Source: CAWAND01 sp963807065 (GTDB taxonomy: Bacteria > Chloroflexota > Anaerolineae > Anaerolineales > E44-bin32). Taken from it: DNA of 64,000 nucleotides. Numbering within the stretch: position 1 is the first letter of the stretch; every line of letters starts with the position of its first letter. The notes below the pieces were generated by a model. It saw only the letters and a list, made by a program, of their open reading frames with translations. It had not been told where the DNA came from and made no database searches. This document shows, one piece after another, positions 1-9,781 of the stretch. The stretch is from positions 620,001 through 684,000 of the forward strand of contig CAWDZQ010000003.1 in NCBI GenBank assembly GCA_963807065.1. Direction: 5' to 3'. Position numbers and translations under genes: made by a program.

Positions 1-3000
1 GCAGGGATCAGCTTGCCGATGATCACGTTCTCCTTCAAGCCGCGCAGAAAGTCGACCTTGCCTTCAATGGCAGCCCCAGCCAGCACCTTGATCGTATGCT
101 GGAAGGAAGAGGCCGACAGGAAGGACTCCGTGTTGAGCGAGGCTTTCGTCACGCCCAGCAGGACCTGCGCCGCACGCGCTGGCGCCTTGCCTTCTTCATG
201 CATCTGCTGGTTGAGCCGGTGCAGATACAACCTGTCGACCAGGTCGCCGGGGAGCAGGTCCGTGTCCCCAGGATGGGTAATCTGGACCTTCGAGAGCATC
301 TTGCGAATGATGACCTCGAAATGCTTGTCATTGATGTTTTGACCCTGCGAGCGGTAGACTTTCTGGACTTCAGTCAACAGGTAAAGCTGCGCCGCATCGC
401 TGCCCAAGATCCTCAGGATCCGATGCGGGTTCAACGAGCCTTCCGTCAGCTGCATCCCTGCTTCCACCTTGTGACCCTCCTTGACGAGCAGGCGTGCGCT
501 GGCCGGAATATCGTACTCGACCTCGTCCACCTGGTCGTAGGAGACGATCACGGTGCGGTCCTCCAGGCGGGCTCGACCGCCGTGCGAGGCACGGATTTCG
601 CTGTCGCCGCGGCTGGCAATCAGTTCACCTTCGCTGACCTCGGTTCCATCTTCGATCTTGAGCGACCAGTTGCCGGGGACGTTGTACTCGTCCCTGATGA
701 GTTGGCTGTTGGCGATCTGCACGACCCGCGGTCCATCCGGAACCTCCGGCCGCTGGATGTGGACTGTCCCGGCAATCTCACCCAGGATGGCTTCACCCTT
801 GGGCTTCTTGCGAGCTTCGAAGAGCTCCTCGACACGCGGGAGGCCCGTGGTGATGTCACCCCCGGCCGCCACGCCGCCGGTGTGGAACGTCCGCAGCGTC
901 AGCTGCGTGCCCGGCTCACCGATGGATTGGGCGGCCACAATTCCAACGGCCGCCCCCAACTCCACTTTTCGGCCCCGCCCCAGGTCCATGCCGTAGCAGT
1001 TGGCGCACATGCCGAACTGCAGTTCGCAGGTCAGTGGGGAGCGCAAGAAGACTTCGGGCACCCCTGACTTGTCCAGCTTCTTGGCCAGTTCAAAGTCCAG
1101 CACTTCGTTCTTCTTGGCCAGCACCTCACCCAACTCCGGGTCGGCGACGCGTTTGGCCATCACCCGACCGTTCAAGCGCGAGGCAAAGTCCTGGCCGGCG
1201 ACGTCGTCGCTGCGACGAACCCAGATGCCGTTCTCCGTGCCGCAATCTTCCGAGTTGACGATCATGTCCTGGGCGACGTCGACCAAACGCCGCGTCAAGT
1301 AGCCTGCGTCGGCCGTGCGCAGCGCTGTGTCTGTGAGGCCCTTGCGAGCGCCGTGGGTTGAGATGAAATACTCCAACGTGCTGAGCCCATCCCGGAAGCT
1401 TGAGCGGATTGGCAGCGGGATGATACGCCCGGCGGGGTCGGCCATCAGGCCCCGCATGCCAGCCAGCTGGGAAATCGGGCCAAACCCACCCTTGGTAGCG
1501 CCCGAAATCGCCATCGTGCTCAGGTTGCCGGCGGGATCCATCGCATCCCGTACGGCTGAGGCCACCTGGATAGTCGTCGCCTGCCACAGCTCGATGATGC
1601 GTTCGGTCTGCTCTTGCTCGGTCAGCAGCCCCCGCTGGTAGTCGCCGCGAACTTCGTCGGCATCCTCCAGTGTCTGCGTGATGATCTCGGCCTTGCTGGG
1701 CGGCACAGAGATATCGGAAACGGCAATCGTCGTTCCCGATCGTGTCGCATATTTGAAACCGATGTCCTTGATGGCATCCACCACGTTGGGCGTGCCGTCC
1801 TCGCGCAGAAGCTGGTAGACCTCGCCCACCAAATCCTGGATCGACCCCTTATCCAACACGCGGTTCACAAAACGCAGCTCATCGGGCAGGATCAGGTTGA
1901 ACAACACCCGACCGACGGTGGTTTCGACCAGGCGTTGCTCGCCCTTTTCGAGGCGCTCGTCGGCTTCGTTGTACCAGGTGACAGTACGGACCTTGATCGG
2001 GGTGTGCACCCGAATTTGCCCCAACTGATAGGCCATCTCGACTTCTTCGAGGCTTGCAAAGGCACGTCCCGCACCTGGCTGACGGGCCGTGTCGACGCCC
2101 ATCGTCAGGTAGTAGACGCCCAGGACCATGTCCTTGGTCGGACCGACGATCGGCTCGCCGTCCGCCGGCTTAAGCAGGTTGCGGGAAGAGAGCATCAGCT
2201 CGCGCGCTTCCTGGACCGCCCTCTGCGACAACGGAAGGTGCACCGACATCTGGTCCCCGTCGAAGTCGGCGTTGAATGCCGAGCAGACCAGGGGGTGAAG
2301 ATGGATCGCCTTGCCCTCGACCAGCACCGGCTCAAAGGCCTGAATGCCCAAGCGGTGGAGCGTCGGCGCTCGGTTCAACAGCACCGGGCGGTCCTTGATG
2401 ACCTCTTCCAGCACTTCCCAGACTTCGGGCCGTTCGCGCTCGATGATGCGCTTGGCGCCCTTGACATTGGCGGCGAAGTTGTAGGCCACCAACTTGGAGA
2501 TCACAAATGGCCGGTAGAGCTCGAGCGCCATGGTCTTCGGGAGCCCGCACTGGTACAGCTTCAGATGTGGACCGATGACGATCACCGAGCGGCCCGAGTA
2601 GTCGACGCGCTTGCCGAGCAGGTTCCGCCGGAAGCGGCCCTTCTTACCCTTGAGCATATCGCTCAGGGACTTCAGCTCGCGACGGCCCCGGCGCGAAAGC
2701 GCCTTACCGCGCTGGGCATTGTCGATCAGAGAATCGACCGCCTCCTGGAGCATGCGCTTCTCGTTGCGCACGATCACATCTGGGGCACCCAATTCCACTA
2801 ATCGCTTGAGCCGATTGTTGCGGTTGATCACCCGGCGATACAAATCGTTAAGGTCGGAAGTGGCGAAACGGCCACCGTCCAACTGAACCATCGGCCGCAG
2901 GTCAGGTGGAATGACCGGCAGCACCGTGAGGACCATCCACTCCGGTTTGTTGGACGACCGTCGAAAGGCTTCCACGACCTTCAGGCGCTTGGTGGCCTTC

Positions 3001-4145
3001 TTCTTGCGCTGCTTGCTGCGGGTGGTTCGCACCTCTTCCCACAGCTCCACGGCCATGGTGTCCAGGTCCAACTGCTGGAGAATCTCATAGAACGCTTCGG
3101 CGCCCATATCGGCGCGGAATACCTGACCCCATTTGGCCTTGAGCTCCCGGTAGCGGCTTTCGCCCAAGAACATCATCTGCTGGATCGTGGAAAGCTCGTC
3201 CCGATCCTTGATCATATCCTCTCGAGCGCTCACGCCTTCTTCATCAATCGAATCGCGCAACTCGGCGACCTTGTGATCGGCGTCGGCCTTGACGGTCTCG
3301 ACCAACTGATCCAGTTCGGCGAGCCGGGTGTCGTGGGCCTCCTTGAGTTGGCTCTCGATCTCGTCCAGCCGCTCTTTGACCGCCTCTTGTACCCGGGTGA
3401 CGTGTTCGTTCCCGATCGTTTCGCCCTTGTCGGCGATCAGGGTGTCGGTGGCCTTAAGCTTGATGGCGGCGCGTATGGTGCTGCCCTGCTTCTCGCGCAG
3501 GCTGGCCTCCAGTCGCTGCCCCTCCTGTATCACGGGCTCGATCTGCGAGGCGACGTCCTCCTCGTACGACCCTTTGAGATCGCGCTTCTTCCCCTCCAGG
3601 TCTTCCACCCGCTTCTTACGCTGGGCTTTGGTCTTGGCGATCCGTTCGTTGAGGGCTTCCGCTTCCTCTTTTTCAACCCGGTTAATCTCTTCGTCTAACC
3701 GCTTCAGCGCCTTCTTGCGGGCGTCTTCGTCAACATAGGTCACCACATACTGGGCGAAGTACAACACCCTGTCCAGATTTCGGCGGGACACATCCAACAA
3801 CAAGCCCAGGTAGGAGGGTACCCGGCGCGTGTACCAAACATGTGCCACCGGGGCGGCCAAGCCGATGTGCCCCATGCGCTCCCGCCGAACCGATGACCGC
3901 GTGACCTCCACGCCGCACTTCTCGCAGGTAATACCCTTGAAGCGGATGTTCTTGTACTTTCCGCAGTAACATTGCCAGTCTTTGGTAGGACCAAAAATGG
4001 CTTCGCAGAAGAGTCCATCCTTCTCCGGCCTCAGGCGCCGGTAGTTGATGGTCTCCGGTTTTAGGACCTCGCCATGTGACCAACTCAGAATCGTCTCTGG
4101 CGAAGCAAGGCTGATACGCAGAGCTCGAAAACCTTTGGATTCCAC
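1..4145 (-). CDS. rpoC: DNA-directed RNA polymerase subunit beta' (3' end outside window)
   Basis: Largest subunit of RNA polymerase, carrying the catalytic magnesium site. The minus-strand frame is open from a GTG at 4145 to the window edge, about 1381 residues, ending in GKLIPA, so only the last few dozen residues are missing. Visible landmarks are the N-terminal zinc site (CYC...CEKC, about residues 60-83), the NADFDGDQM active-site motif (about residue 627), the trigger-loop region and IGEPGTQLTLRTFHTGG. Frame was checked at the start, at NADFDGDQM, at IGEPGTQ and at the last codons; all agree. GGAGG lies 5 bases before the GTG. Between YFAQYVV and the MGAEAF segment (about residues 135-340) there is a charged coiled-coil insert of roughly 160 residues relative to E. 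coli. rpoB is not the upstream neighbour. Confidence 0.97.
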   Translation of the reverse strand, partial: MESKGFRALRISLASPETILSWSHGEVLKPETINYRRLRPEKDGLFCEAIFGPTKDWQCYCGKYKNIRFKGITCEKCGVEVTRSSVRRERMGHIGLAAPVAHVWYTRRVPSYLGLLLDVSRRNLDRVLYFAQYVVTYVDEDARKKALKRLDEEINRVEKEEAEALNERIAKTKAQRKKRVEDLEGKKRDLKGSYEEDVASQIEPVIQEGQRLEASLREKQGSTIRAAIKLKATDTLIADKGETIGNEHVTRVQEAVKERLDEIESQLKEAHDTRLAELDQLVETVKADADHKVAELRDSIDEEGVSAREDMIKDRDELSTIQQMMFLGESRYRELKAKWGQVFRADMGAEAFYEILQQLDLDTMAVELWEEVRTTRSKQRKKKATKRLKVVEAFRRSSNKPEWMVLTVLPVIPPDLRPMVQLDGGRFATSDLNDLYRRVINRNNRLKRLVELGAPDVIVRNEKRMLQEAVDSLIDNAQRGKALSRRGRRELKSLSDMLKGKKGRFRRNLLGKRVDYSGRSVIVIGPHLKLYQCGLPKTMALELYRPFVISKLVAYNFAANVKGAKRIIERERPEVWEVLEEVIKDRPVLLNRAPTLHRLGIQAFEPVLVEGKAIHLHPLVCSAFNADFDGDQMSVHLPLSQRAVQEARELMLSSRNLLKPADGEPIVGPTKDMVLGVYYLTMGVDTARQPGAGRAFASLEEVEMAYQLGQIRVHTPIKVRTVTWYNEADERLEKGEQRLVETTVGRVLFNLILPDELRFVNRVLDKGSIQDLVGEVYQLLREDGTPNVVDAIKDIGFKYATRSGTTIAVSDISVPPSKAEIITQTLEDADEVRGDYQRGLLTEQEQTERIIELWQATTIQVASAVRDAMDPAGNLSTMAISGATKGGFGPISQLAGMRGLMADPAGRIIPLPIRSSFRDGLSTLEYFISTHGARKGLTDTALRTADAGYLTRRLVDVAQDMIVNSEDCGTENGIWVRRSDDVAGQDFASRLNGRVMAKRVADPELGEVLAKKNEVLDFELAKKLDKSGVPEVFLRSPLTCELQFGMCANCYGMDLGRGRKVELGAAVGIVAAQSIGEPGTQLTLRTFHTGGVAAGGDITTGLPRVEELFEARKKPKGEAILGEIAGTVHIQRPEVPDGPRVVQIANSQLIRDEYNVPGNWSLKIEDGTEVSEGELIASRGDSEIRASHGGRARLEDRTVIVSYDQVDEVEYDIPASARLLVKEGHKVEAGMQLTEGSLNPHRILRILGSDAAQLYLLTEVQKVYRSQGQNINDKHFEVIIRKMLSKVQITHPGDTDLLPGDLVDRLYLHRLNQQMHEEGKAPARAAQVLLGVTKASLNTESFLSASSFQHTIKVLAGAAIEGKVDFLRGLKENVIIGKLIP

Positions 4146-4234
4146 CCAAACCTCCGTTGCGGCACGCGCCTTGGTGAGACGCCGGTTGGCCCGACCACCC
4201 GAACAAACGTGCTAATTGCTAGACATAGCAAAAT

Positions 4235-4264
4235 AAGCGCATGAGGCGGTCGCCTCAAGCGCTT
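4235..4264 (-). promoter_or_regulatory. long hairpin in the rpoC leader (attenuator-like)
   Basis: Arms 4235-4248 and 4251-4264 pair at 13 of 14 positions with a two-base centre. On the minus strand the hairpin is followed by ATTTTGC, a weak U-run. It lies downstream of the rpoC promoter and about 90 bases before the start codon, so it could be a partial terminator or attenuator in the rpoC leader; it may equally end transcripts of the upstream kinase gene. Structure is seen; function is inferred. Confidence 0.55.
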
Positions 4265-4305
4265 GTCGGCGGTGGGCTCTTATTTCAGATTCCCCATGTG
4301 ATCCA

Positions 4306-4333
4306 ATTCTACCCCGTTCAGCGAACCTGTCAA
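4306..4333 (-). promoter_or_regulatory. sigma-70-type promoter for rpoC
   Basis: On the minus strand TTGACA (4333-4328), a 16-base spacer and TAGAAT (4311-4306) form a near-consensus promoter. The predicted start near 4299 gives rpoC its own leader of about 150 bases, so rpoC appears to be transcribed independently of rpoB and of the kinase upstream. Confidence 0.75.
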
Positions 4334-4368
4334 GGGTAGAACCAGCCGGCCCTGGGCCATTTTGAAGG

Positions 4369-7300
4369 TTAGTTTTCCGGGTTGTTTTCCACCGGCACCG
4401 GCGGGCGCATCGGCAGGTCAACCGCAAAAGTCGATCCTGCCCCCAGCCTGCTCTCGACCGTCACCGTACCGCCGTGCTGTTCCACAATCGATTTGACGAT
4501 CGCCAGGCCCAGCCCGGTGCCGCGCTCCTTGAGGCTCTCCTGCCGGCGGGCTCGATAAAAACGCTCGAAGAGCCTCGACTGGTCGGCAGGGGAGATGCCC
4601 ATACCCGTATCTCGGATGGAAATGTGCAGCCGGCCATGCGCCTGAACTCGACGCGGACGATGATCTGGCCCCCGGACTGCGTGTACTTGATGGCGTTATC
4701 GATCAAGTTTGAAATAGCCTGGCGAAGCATCGTCGGATCGGCCTCAATGGGCTCGAGCGGGCCGGCCACCTCGGTCTCAAGGCTGATGCGTTTGTTGATC
4801 GCCTGAGGGCGCTGGGCATTGAGCACTTCGTCCAAGACATCCTCAAATGCGAAGATTTCGAGGCTGAGTCCCAGGCCGGCTTCGATCCGCCCTAGGTCCA
4901 GCAGATTTTCGACCAGATCCCCCATTTGCTCGACACTTTCCAGAATTTTGTCGACGAATCCTCGTTGTTGCTCGTTCAGCGACCCGACCATCGCCAGCAT
5001 GGTGGAATAGCCTCGCATCAGCGTCAATGGCGCCCGCAAGTCATGGCTGACGGTGGACACGAACTCAGACTTGAGCATGTCCAACTTTTTGTAGTGGGTG
5101 ATATCCCACAGGACGCACACTCGGCCAGAACTTGCCCTTCCCCCAACCTCGATCTCTTTCGTCGCCGCCGACAAGACCCTGCCCCCTTCGAGCTGCACCT
5201 CCATGACCTTGCCTTCGGCCTCGCTCGACGTCAGCAGGTCCAGGATCTCCGGCACCGCCACCCAGGTCTCCGCCGGCTGTCCCACCGCCCGCTCTGCCGA
5301 CCCGCTAAGCACCACTTCGGCCGCCGGATTGGCGAGCAAGATACGACCCTGGCGATCTATGACGATGACGGCGTCTGGGGTGGCTTCCAGCACAGCGGCC
5401 AAACGCTGCCTTTCTTCCGCCACGCGATGGAACAAACCGACGTTGGCCAGCCACACTCCCACCTGCGCTGTGACAATGGTGATGAGATTGACTTCATCCG
5501 GAGAGATCAGATGGCGCTGACCGTGGGCCAGCCAGAGCGCCCCGAGGTATTGGTCCTCATTGCGAATGGGGAATGCCATCAGGGCTTCCACGTCGTCATC
5601 CACACGGTCGACGTCCAGCACCGCTCGCGCCCGAGCTGGATTCTCAAGCACGAAGTGACCTCGATCCTTACACAGCTCCAAGATCTGGGCGTCGAGCGCT
5701 TCCCAGCGCCCCGTCTCGCCGCCCGCCTGCAGGCCCGTGATTGAATGCGGGAAGCCCTCATCTCGTACCAAAGCCAGCCGGGCCACCTCGGCGCCGGTCA
5801 AGTCGACCAGGCCCTCAAGGATAGGTAGCAGCGATGACGGCAGCTCAATTCCCGACGCCAGCGCCTGGCTGACCGCCAGCAACAGATCCATGGCCTCCAA
5901 CCGTGCCTTCAAGCTGCGCCGCATCCGCTCGAAAGACGTGGCCAGCCGGCCGACCTCGTCCTCGCCGCCGGATGGAACGGTCCGCTCCAAGTCGCCGCGG
6001 GCGATGGCTTCCGCCGTGGAGGCCATCAATCGGACCGGCAAGGTCACCCGGCGGCTGGCCCAATACACGAAAGCCAACAACGCCAGGCCCACCAGGCTGA
6101 CTACGCCAAGCAGGCGGGTCGCATTCGGGACGGCCATTCGGTCTACCACGCGCTGTGGCACGGTGACCACCACCCGCCAGGGATAGCCCGCTACCGGATA
6201 CACATACTCCAATTCACGCGTGCCATCTGGTGCGGTGGTCGTCTCCACGCCACCCGTCGCCAACTCAGGCAGCGGCATGACGTCCAACACGTCCTGGCCC
6301 TGGGGGTGAAAGAGAATTCGCCCTTGATCGTCGACCACAAAGGTTTCACCCAATGCCGATTTTTCGAGCAGCCCCAGCGCTGGGGCCAACAGCTGGTTGT
6401 CGGCAAGACTTGTCCACCCGGCCACGACTCCCACGGTTCGTCCGGCAGCCGGGTCGATGACCGGGGCAAGGAACACCAGCTGGACGGCCTGAGCTCGATT
6501 TTCGGGCGGATACACGACCTCCTGGGGAACGCCCTGCAGACCAATCTTGAGGCCAGCCTCGAACGCCAAGGGGAGGGGTTGGGAGAGGCTTGCGCTATTG
6601 GGCACCAACGTCACCAGCGACCCCTGGGTGTCGAAAACGGCCAGACGCTGAAACATGTCCTGGTTGGCCACCGCCTCGACCAGCGTCGACGGATCGGCGC
6701 CTTCGAGCTGGAGCAGGGGCATCGCCTGTTGGGCCAGCCGGCGTATCGTCGCCCTCCCGGCTTGGATGAAGAAAGGGATCCCCTCACCGGCTTGAACCGC
6801 CGTCTGCTGCATCTGGTTCTCGACCAGGTCGCGCGCCGACGAGCGGGCCAGGTACCACTGGCCAGAACCCAGGACGACCACCCCCAGAATGCCCATCGCC
6901 GCCAGCGCAGAGACCATCCGTGAAGCCAGGGAGCGATTGTACGGCCCGGCCTGCAAGTGAACTGGCCTGTGCCAGGCGCCGGTGTTGGTCGACAGCAGGA
7001 TCTGCCCGACGATGCCTCCGATCCCGGTCTCGAGAATGGAGGCCCACATGATCGGGCCAAACTGAGTGATGGCAAAGTCGAGACCGTCGTACACGCCGCC
7101 TGGGCTGGAGGCGTAGACTTCGATCACGCGCAGCAGGCCAAAGACCACCCCACCTGCCACACTCGCCGCCAGCGGTTGCCGGGCAAGCTTGGCGCCACCT
7201 TCCCGAAAATTCTGGTGCATCAGCCAGGCTGTGAGCCCGGCTGTCAACGCCATCATTAACGGCGTGGTCAGGCTCTGAGAGTCCCAGCCGCCCCGCGCCA

Positions 7301-7694
7301 GGCCGGCCGCAAGACCAACCAACACAGCTTGCCAGATTCCCAGGTAGCCGGCGGCCAGCATCCACGGGATGGCAGCCAGGATTCCAAAGACAGGGCCGAC
7401 CAGTTCCTTGGGAAGACCAAGCGCAGCACCTCCCGCCGGCAGGGATAGATGAACCAGCAGGCTCTCGGCCGCGATGGGCGCCAAGAGCAGCAACACAAGC
7501 AGCCACTCCGTCTCGGCAGCGCGTGCGGTCGCCGTCTTCGGCTTGAGTTTGACATCACGTTCGGGGAAGGCTCGAGCATCGATCAGAATAAGGGCCAGGC
7601 CCACCAGACAGATGATAATCAGGGCATAGCCCGCCGGCCGAGTTGGAAGGCCAAGCAAGAACGCGCCCCTAATGCCCCATAGACTGATGGTCAT
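4369..7694 (-). CDS. membrane sensor histidine kinase (dCache-HAMP-GAF-PAS-HisKA-HATPase), frameshifted
   Basis: Large sensor kinase. From the ATG at 7694: a multi-helix membrane region (about residues 1-250), another TM helix, an extracytoplasmic cache-like domain (about 290-530), a TM helix, HAMP (EDEVGRLATSFERM), GAF, PAS (LEATPDAVIVIDRQGRILLANPAA), and HisKA with the phospho-acceptor box VSHDLRAPL. The ATPase N-box is in the same frame, but near 4638 the frame breaks: the last boxes (DTGMGIS, FERFYRAR, GTGLGLAIV) continue in another frame to 4369. Restoring one C in GGCG(C)CATGG rejoins them, so a one-base deletion is the simplest account. An intact protein would have about 1108 residues. 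No cognate receiver adjoins on this strand; the divergent neighbour encodes a receiver-ATPase and is a candidate partner. Confidence 0.88.
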
Positions 7695-7724
7695 GCTCGC
7701 CCTTATTTATGATCGCCGGCGGCG

Positions 7725-7752
7725 ATTATAGCATCGAGGCGCCCTGCCACAA
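7725..7752 (-). promoter_or_regulatory. promoter for the membrane sensor kinase
   Basis: Minus strand TTGTGG (7752-7747), 16-base spacer, TATAAT (7730-7725). The -10 is perfect and the -35 weak. The kinase ATG is 31 bases downstream of the -10. Confidence 0.55.
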
Positions 7753-7761
7753 GCCGCCTGC

Positions 7762-7790
7762 TTGCCCGAGGTGGTCCTTTATGTTAGACT
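7762..7790 (+). promoter_or_regulatory. promoter for the receiver-CpaE operon
   Basis: TTGCCC (7762-7767), 17-base spacer, TAGACT (7785-7790). Predicted start near 7797 puts the ATG at 7836 about 40 bases downstream and argues against the TTG at 7803. The same TTGCCC -35 occurs before phnD and the degU-like gene. Confidence 0.55.
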
Positions 7791-7835
7791 GCTCAAGCTG
7801 GGTTGGCCCTATTAACCCGGCGGGGACCCCTCCCA

Positions 7836-8996
7836 ATGACCGATAAGATCCTGATCATCGACGACGATGTCGACACCCTGAAGCTGGTCGGGCTTATGCT
7901 CGAGCGCCAGGGGTATCAAATCACGGTCGCCAACAATGGCGCTCAAGGTTTGACCAAGGCCCATGCCGAGCAACCGGACCTGATTCTGCTCGACGTCATG
8001 ATGCCGGACATGGACGGGTATGAAGTCACGCAGCTCTTGCGCAAAGACCCCGGGTTGGCCCATATCCCGATCATCATGTTTACAGCCAAGTCCATGGTGG
8101 ACGACAAGGTCGCCGGGTTTGAAGCCGGGGTTGACGACTACCTGACCAAGCCCACCCATCCGGCTGAGTTGACGGCGCACGTCAAGGCCGTCCTGGCACG
8201 CTCGAGCCAAGCCCGCGCCGCCAGCGCGCCGGCAGGCAAGGACAAGGCGGCCGTCATCGCCTTCCTCGGAGTGCGCGGCGGGCTGGGAACTTCGACCGTG
8301 GCAACCAACGTGGCTGTAGCCCTGCAGGCTGCCGGAAACGACGTGATTCTGGCCGAGCTCAATCCGGGGCATGGCACCCTGGCCCTGGATTTGGACGTCA
8401 AGACCCCCCCCGGGCTTTCCAACCTGCTCACCCGGTCGCTCAAAGACATCCACCTTCGATCCGTTGACGCCGAGTTGGTGGACCACAAGAGCGGGGTGCG
8501 ACTGCTGCTCTCCGACTATCACCCATCCGAGATTGAGTTGGAGCAGGCGGTCCCGCAGATGGAAGCTGTGCTTAGCAATCTGGCCGCCCTGGCGACGGTG
8601 GTGATCGCCGACCTGGGCGCCGGCGTAAGGCCCTATGTGAAGCCGTTGCTCGAGCTGACCGACCGGCTTGTGGTTGTGATCGAACCGGTCTTCCCCAGCG
8701 ATCAGGTGGCCCAGGCCGTGGTCGACGACTTGATCTCATCCGGCTACCCACGCCACAAGGTCAACATGGCCCTCTTGACGCGCATGCGTACCAGCCTGCA
8801 GATCCCCTGGAAGAAGCTCAATGAAGACCTGGGGATCGACCTGGCTGGCGTCGTCTCTCCGGCGCCGGAACAGGCTCATCAGGCCAGCCAGAGCGGGACC
8901 CCCCTGCTCCTTATTCAACCCGATAGCCTGGTCGCCGATCAGCTCCAGAAGATCGCCCAGCACCTTTCGAAATTCCTGCAACCGGTCAAAGGCTGA
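7836..8996 (+). CDS. receiver domain fused to CpaE/MinD-like P-loop ATPase
   Basis: A 386-residue protein. Residues 1-120 are a complete CheY-like receiver with acidic pair D10-D11, phospho-acceptor D53 (LLDVMMPDMDG), T83 and K105. From about residue 138 it is a MinD/ParA-superfamily domain of the CpaE/TadZ type, with a deviant Walker A RGGLGTST (147-154) lacking the usual GKT lysine. CpaE/TadZ proteins position Tad pilus machinery at the pole in other bacteria, but no pilus gene adjoins here; a second CpaE lies in the Tad locus at 45195. The gene starts a probable operon with the sirtuin (8-base gap) and GAF kinase. Domain calls are firm; the cellular role is inference. Confidence 0.88.
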   Translation: MTDKILIIDDDVDTLKLVGLMLERQGYQITVANNGAQGLTKAHAEQPDLILLDVMMPDMDGYEVTQLLRKDPGLAHIPIIMFTAKSMVDDKVAGFEAGVDDYLTKPTHPAELTAHVKAVLARSSQARAASAPAGKDKAAVIAFLGVRGGLGTSTVATNVAVALQAAGNDVILAELNPGHGTLALDLDVKTPPGLSNLLTRSLKDIHLRSVDAELVDHKSGVRLLLSDYHPSEIELEQAVPQMEAVLSNLAALATVVIADLGAGVRPYVKPLLELTDRLVVVIEPVFPSDQVAQAVVDDLISSGYPRHKVNMALLTRMRTSLQIPWKKLNEDLGIDLAGVVSPAPEQAHQASQSGTPLLLIQPDSLVADQLQKIAQHLSKFLQPVKG

Positions 8997-9004
8997 CCCC
9001 TGCC

Positions 9005-9781
9005 GTGAGCGAGCAGGTGGTTGGTCTCGATATCGAGCACGCGGCCGAATTGATCCGGCGCGCGCATTCCGGAGTCGCACTGACTGGCGCCGGGATCTCC
9101 ACCCCGTCTGGTATCCCCGACTTTCGATCGTCCGGATCGGGCCTATGGGAACGCTTCGATCCCATGGACGTAGCTTCGATGTCCGCCTTCCGCTACCAGC
9201 CCGAGCGCTTTTTCGATTGGGTGCGTCCACTGGCCGAGAACATCATGCGAGCTGAGCCCAATCCGGCCCACCTGGCGCTGGCGGAACTCGAGCGGGCCGG
9301 ATACCTGACCGGCGTCGTGACCCAAAACATCGACGACCTGCACCGCAAAGCCGGCTCCCAGAACGTGCTTGAGATCCACGGGCACCTTCGCGAATCAACC
9401 TGCGTGGAGTGCTTTCGCCGCTACCCCAGCGGGCGCTTACTGCGGCGCTTCACTGAAACCGGCGAGATTCCGCGCTGCCCCACCTGTGGTGGAGTCCTGA
9501 AACCGGATGTGGTGCTCTTCGGCGAGCAGCTGCCCTTCCAGGTCGTTCAGGAAGCCAAAGCGCTGATCACCGAAAGTGATCTGGTCCTCGTCGTCGGTTC
9601 TTCGTTGGAGGTCACGCCGGCGGCAGTCTTCCCAGTGCAGGCGCTGAACGCCGGAGGCCGGTTGGTGATTGTCAACCGTGACCCAACCTATCTGGATCCA
9701 CGCGCCGACGTCATCTTCAGGCAGGACGCGGCTGTGGTGATGCCCAGATTGGCGGAAGAGGTGCTGCGTGCGCCCAATTGA
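9005..9781 (+). CDS. cobB: Sir2-family NAD-dependent protein deacylase
   Basis: Sirtuin of 258 residues that removes acyl groups from lysines using NAD. All hallmarks are present: GAGIS (28-32), GIPDFR (37-41), QNID (107-110), catalytic His125 in EIHGHL, and four zinc cysteines (133, 136, 158, 161). The start is a GTG 8 bases after the receiver-ATPase stop. The 3' end overlaps the GAF kinase start by 14 bases, so the three genes are likely co-transcribed. Sirtuins often stand alone or near acetyl-CoA synthetase; placement inside a signalling operon is unusual. The symbol reflects family, not a proven orthologue. Confidence 0.93.
   Translation: MSEQVVGLDIEHAAELIRRAHSGVALTGAGISTPSGIPDFRSSGSGLWERFDPMDVASMSAFRYQPERFFDWVRPLAENIMRAEPNPAHLALAELERAGYLTGVVTQNIDDLHRKAGSQNVLEIHGHLRESTCVECFRRYPSGRLLRRFTETGEIPRCPTCGGVLKPDVVLFGEQLPFQVVQEAKALITESDLVLVVGSSLEVTPAAVFPVQALNAGGRLVIVNRDPTYLDPRADVIFRQDAAVVMPRLAEEVLRAPN

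Noticed and set aside
96..1067. Long plus-strand open frame of 323 codons opposite rpoC
   Set aside because: Antisense to intact rpoC in a GC-rich genome; its protein shows no domain and has biased shadow composition.
1614..2801. Plus-strand open frame of 395 codons opposite rpoC
   Set aside because: It lies over the NADFDGDQM region of rpoC, which is clearly the coding strand.
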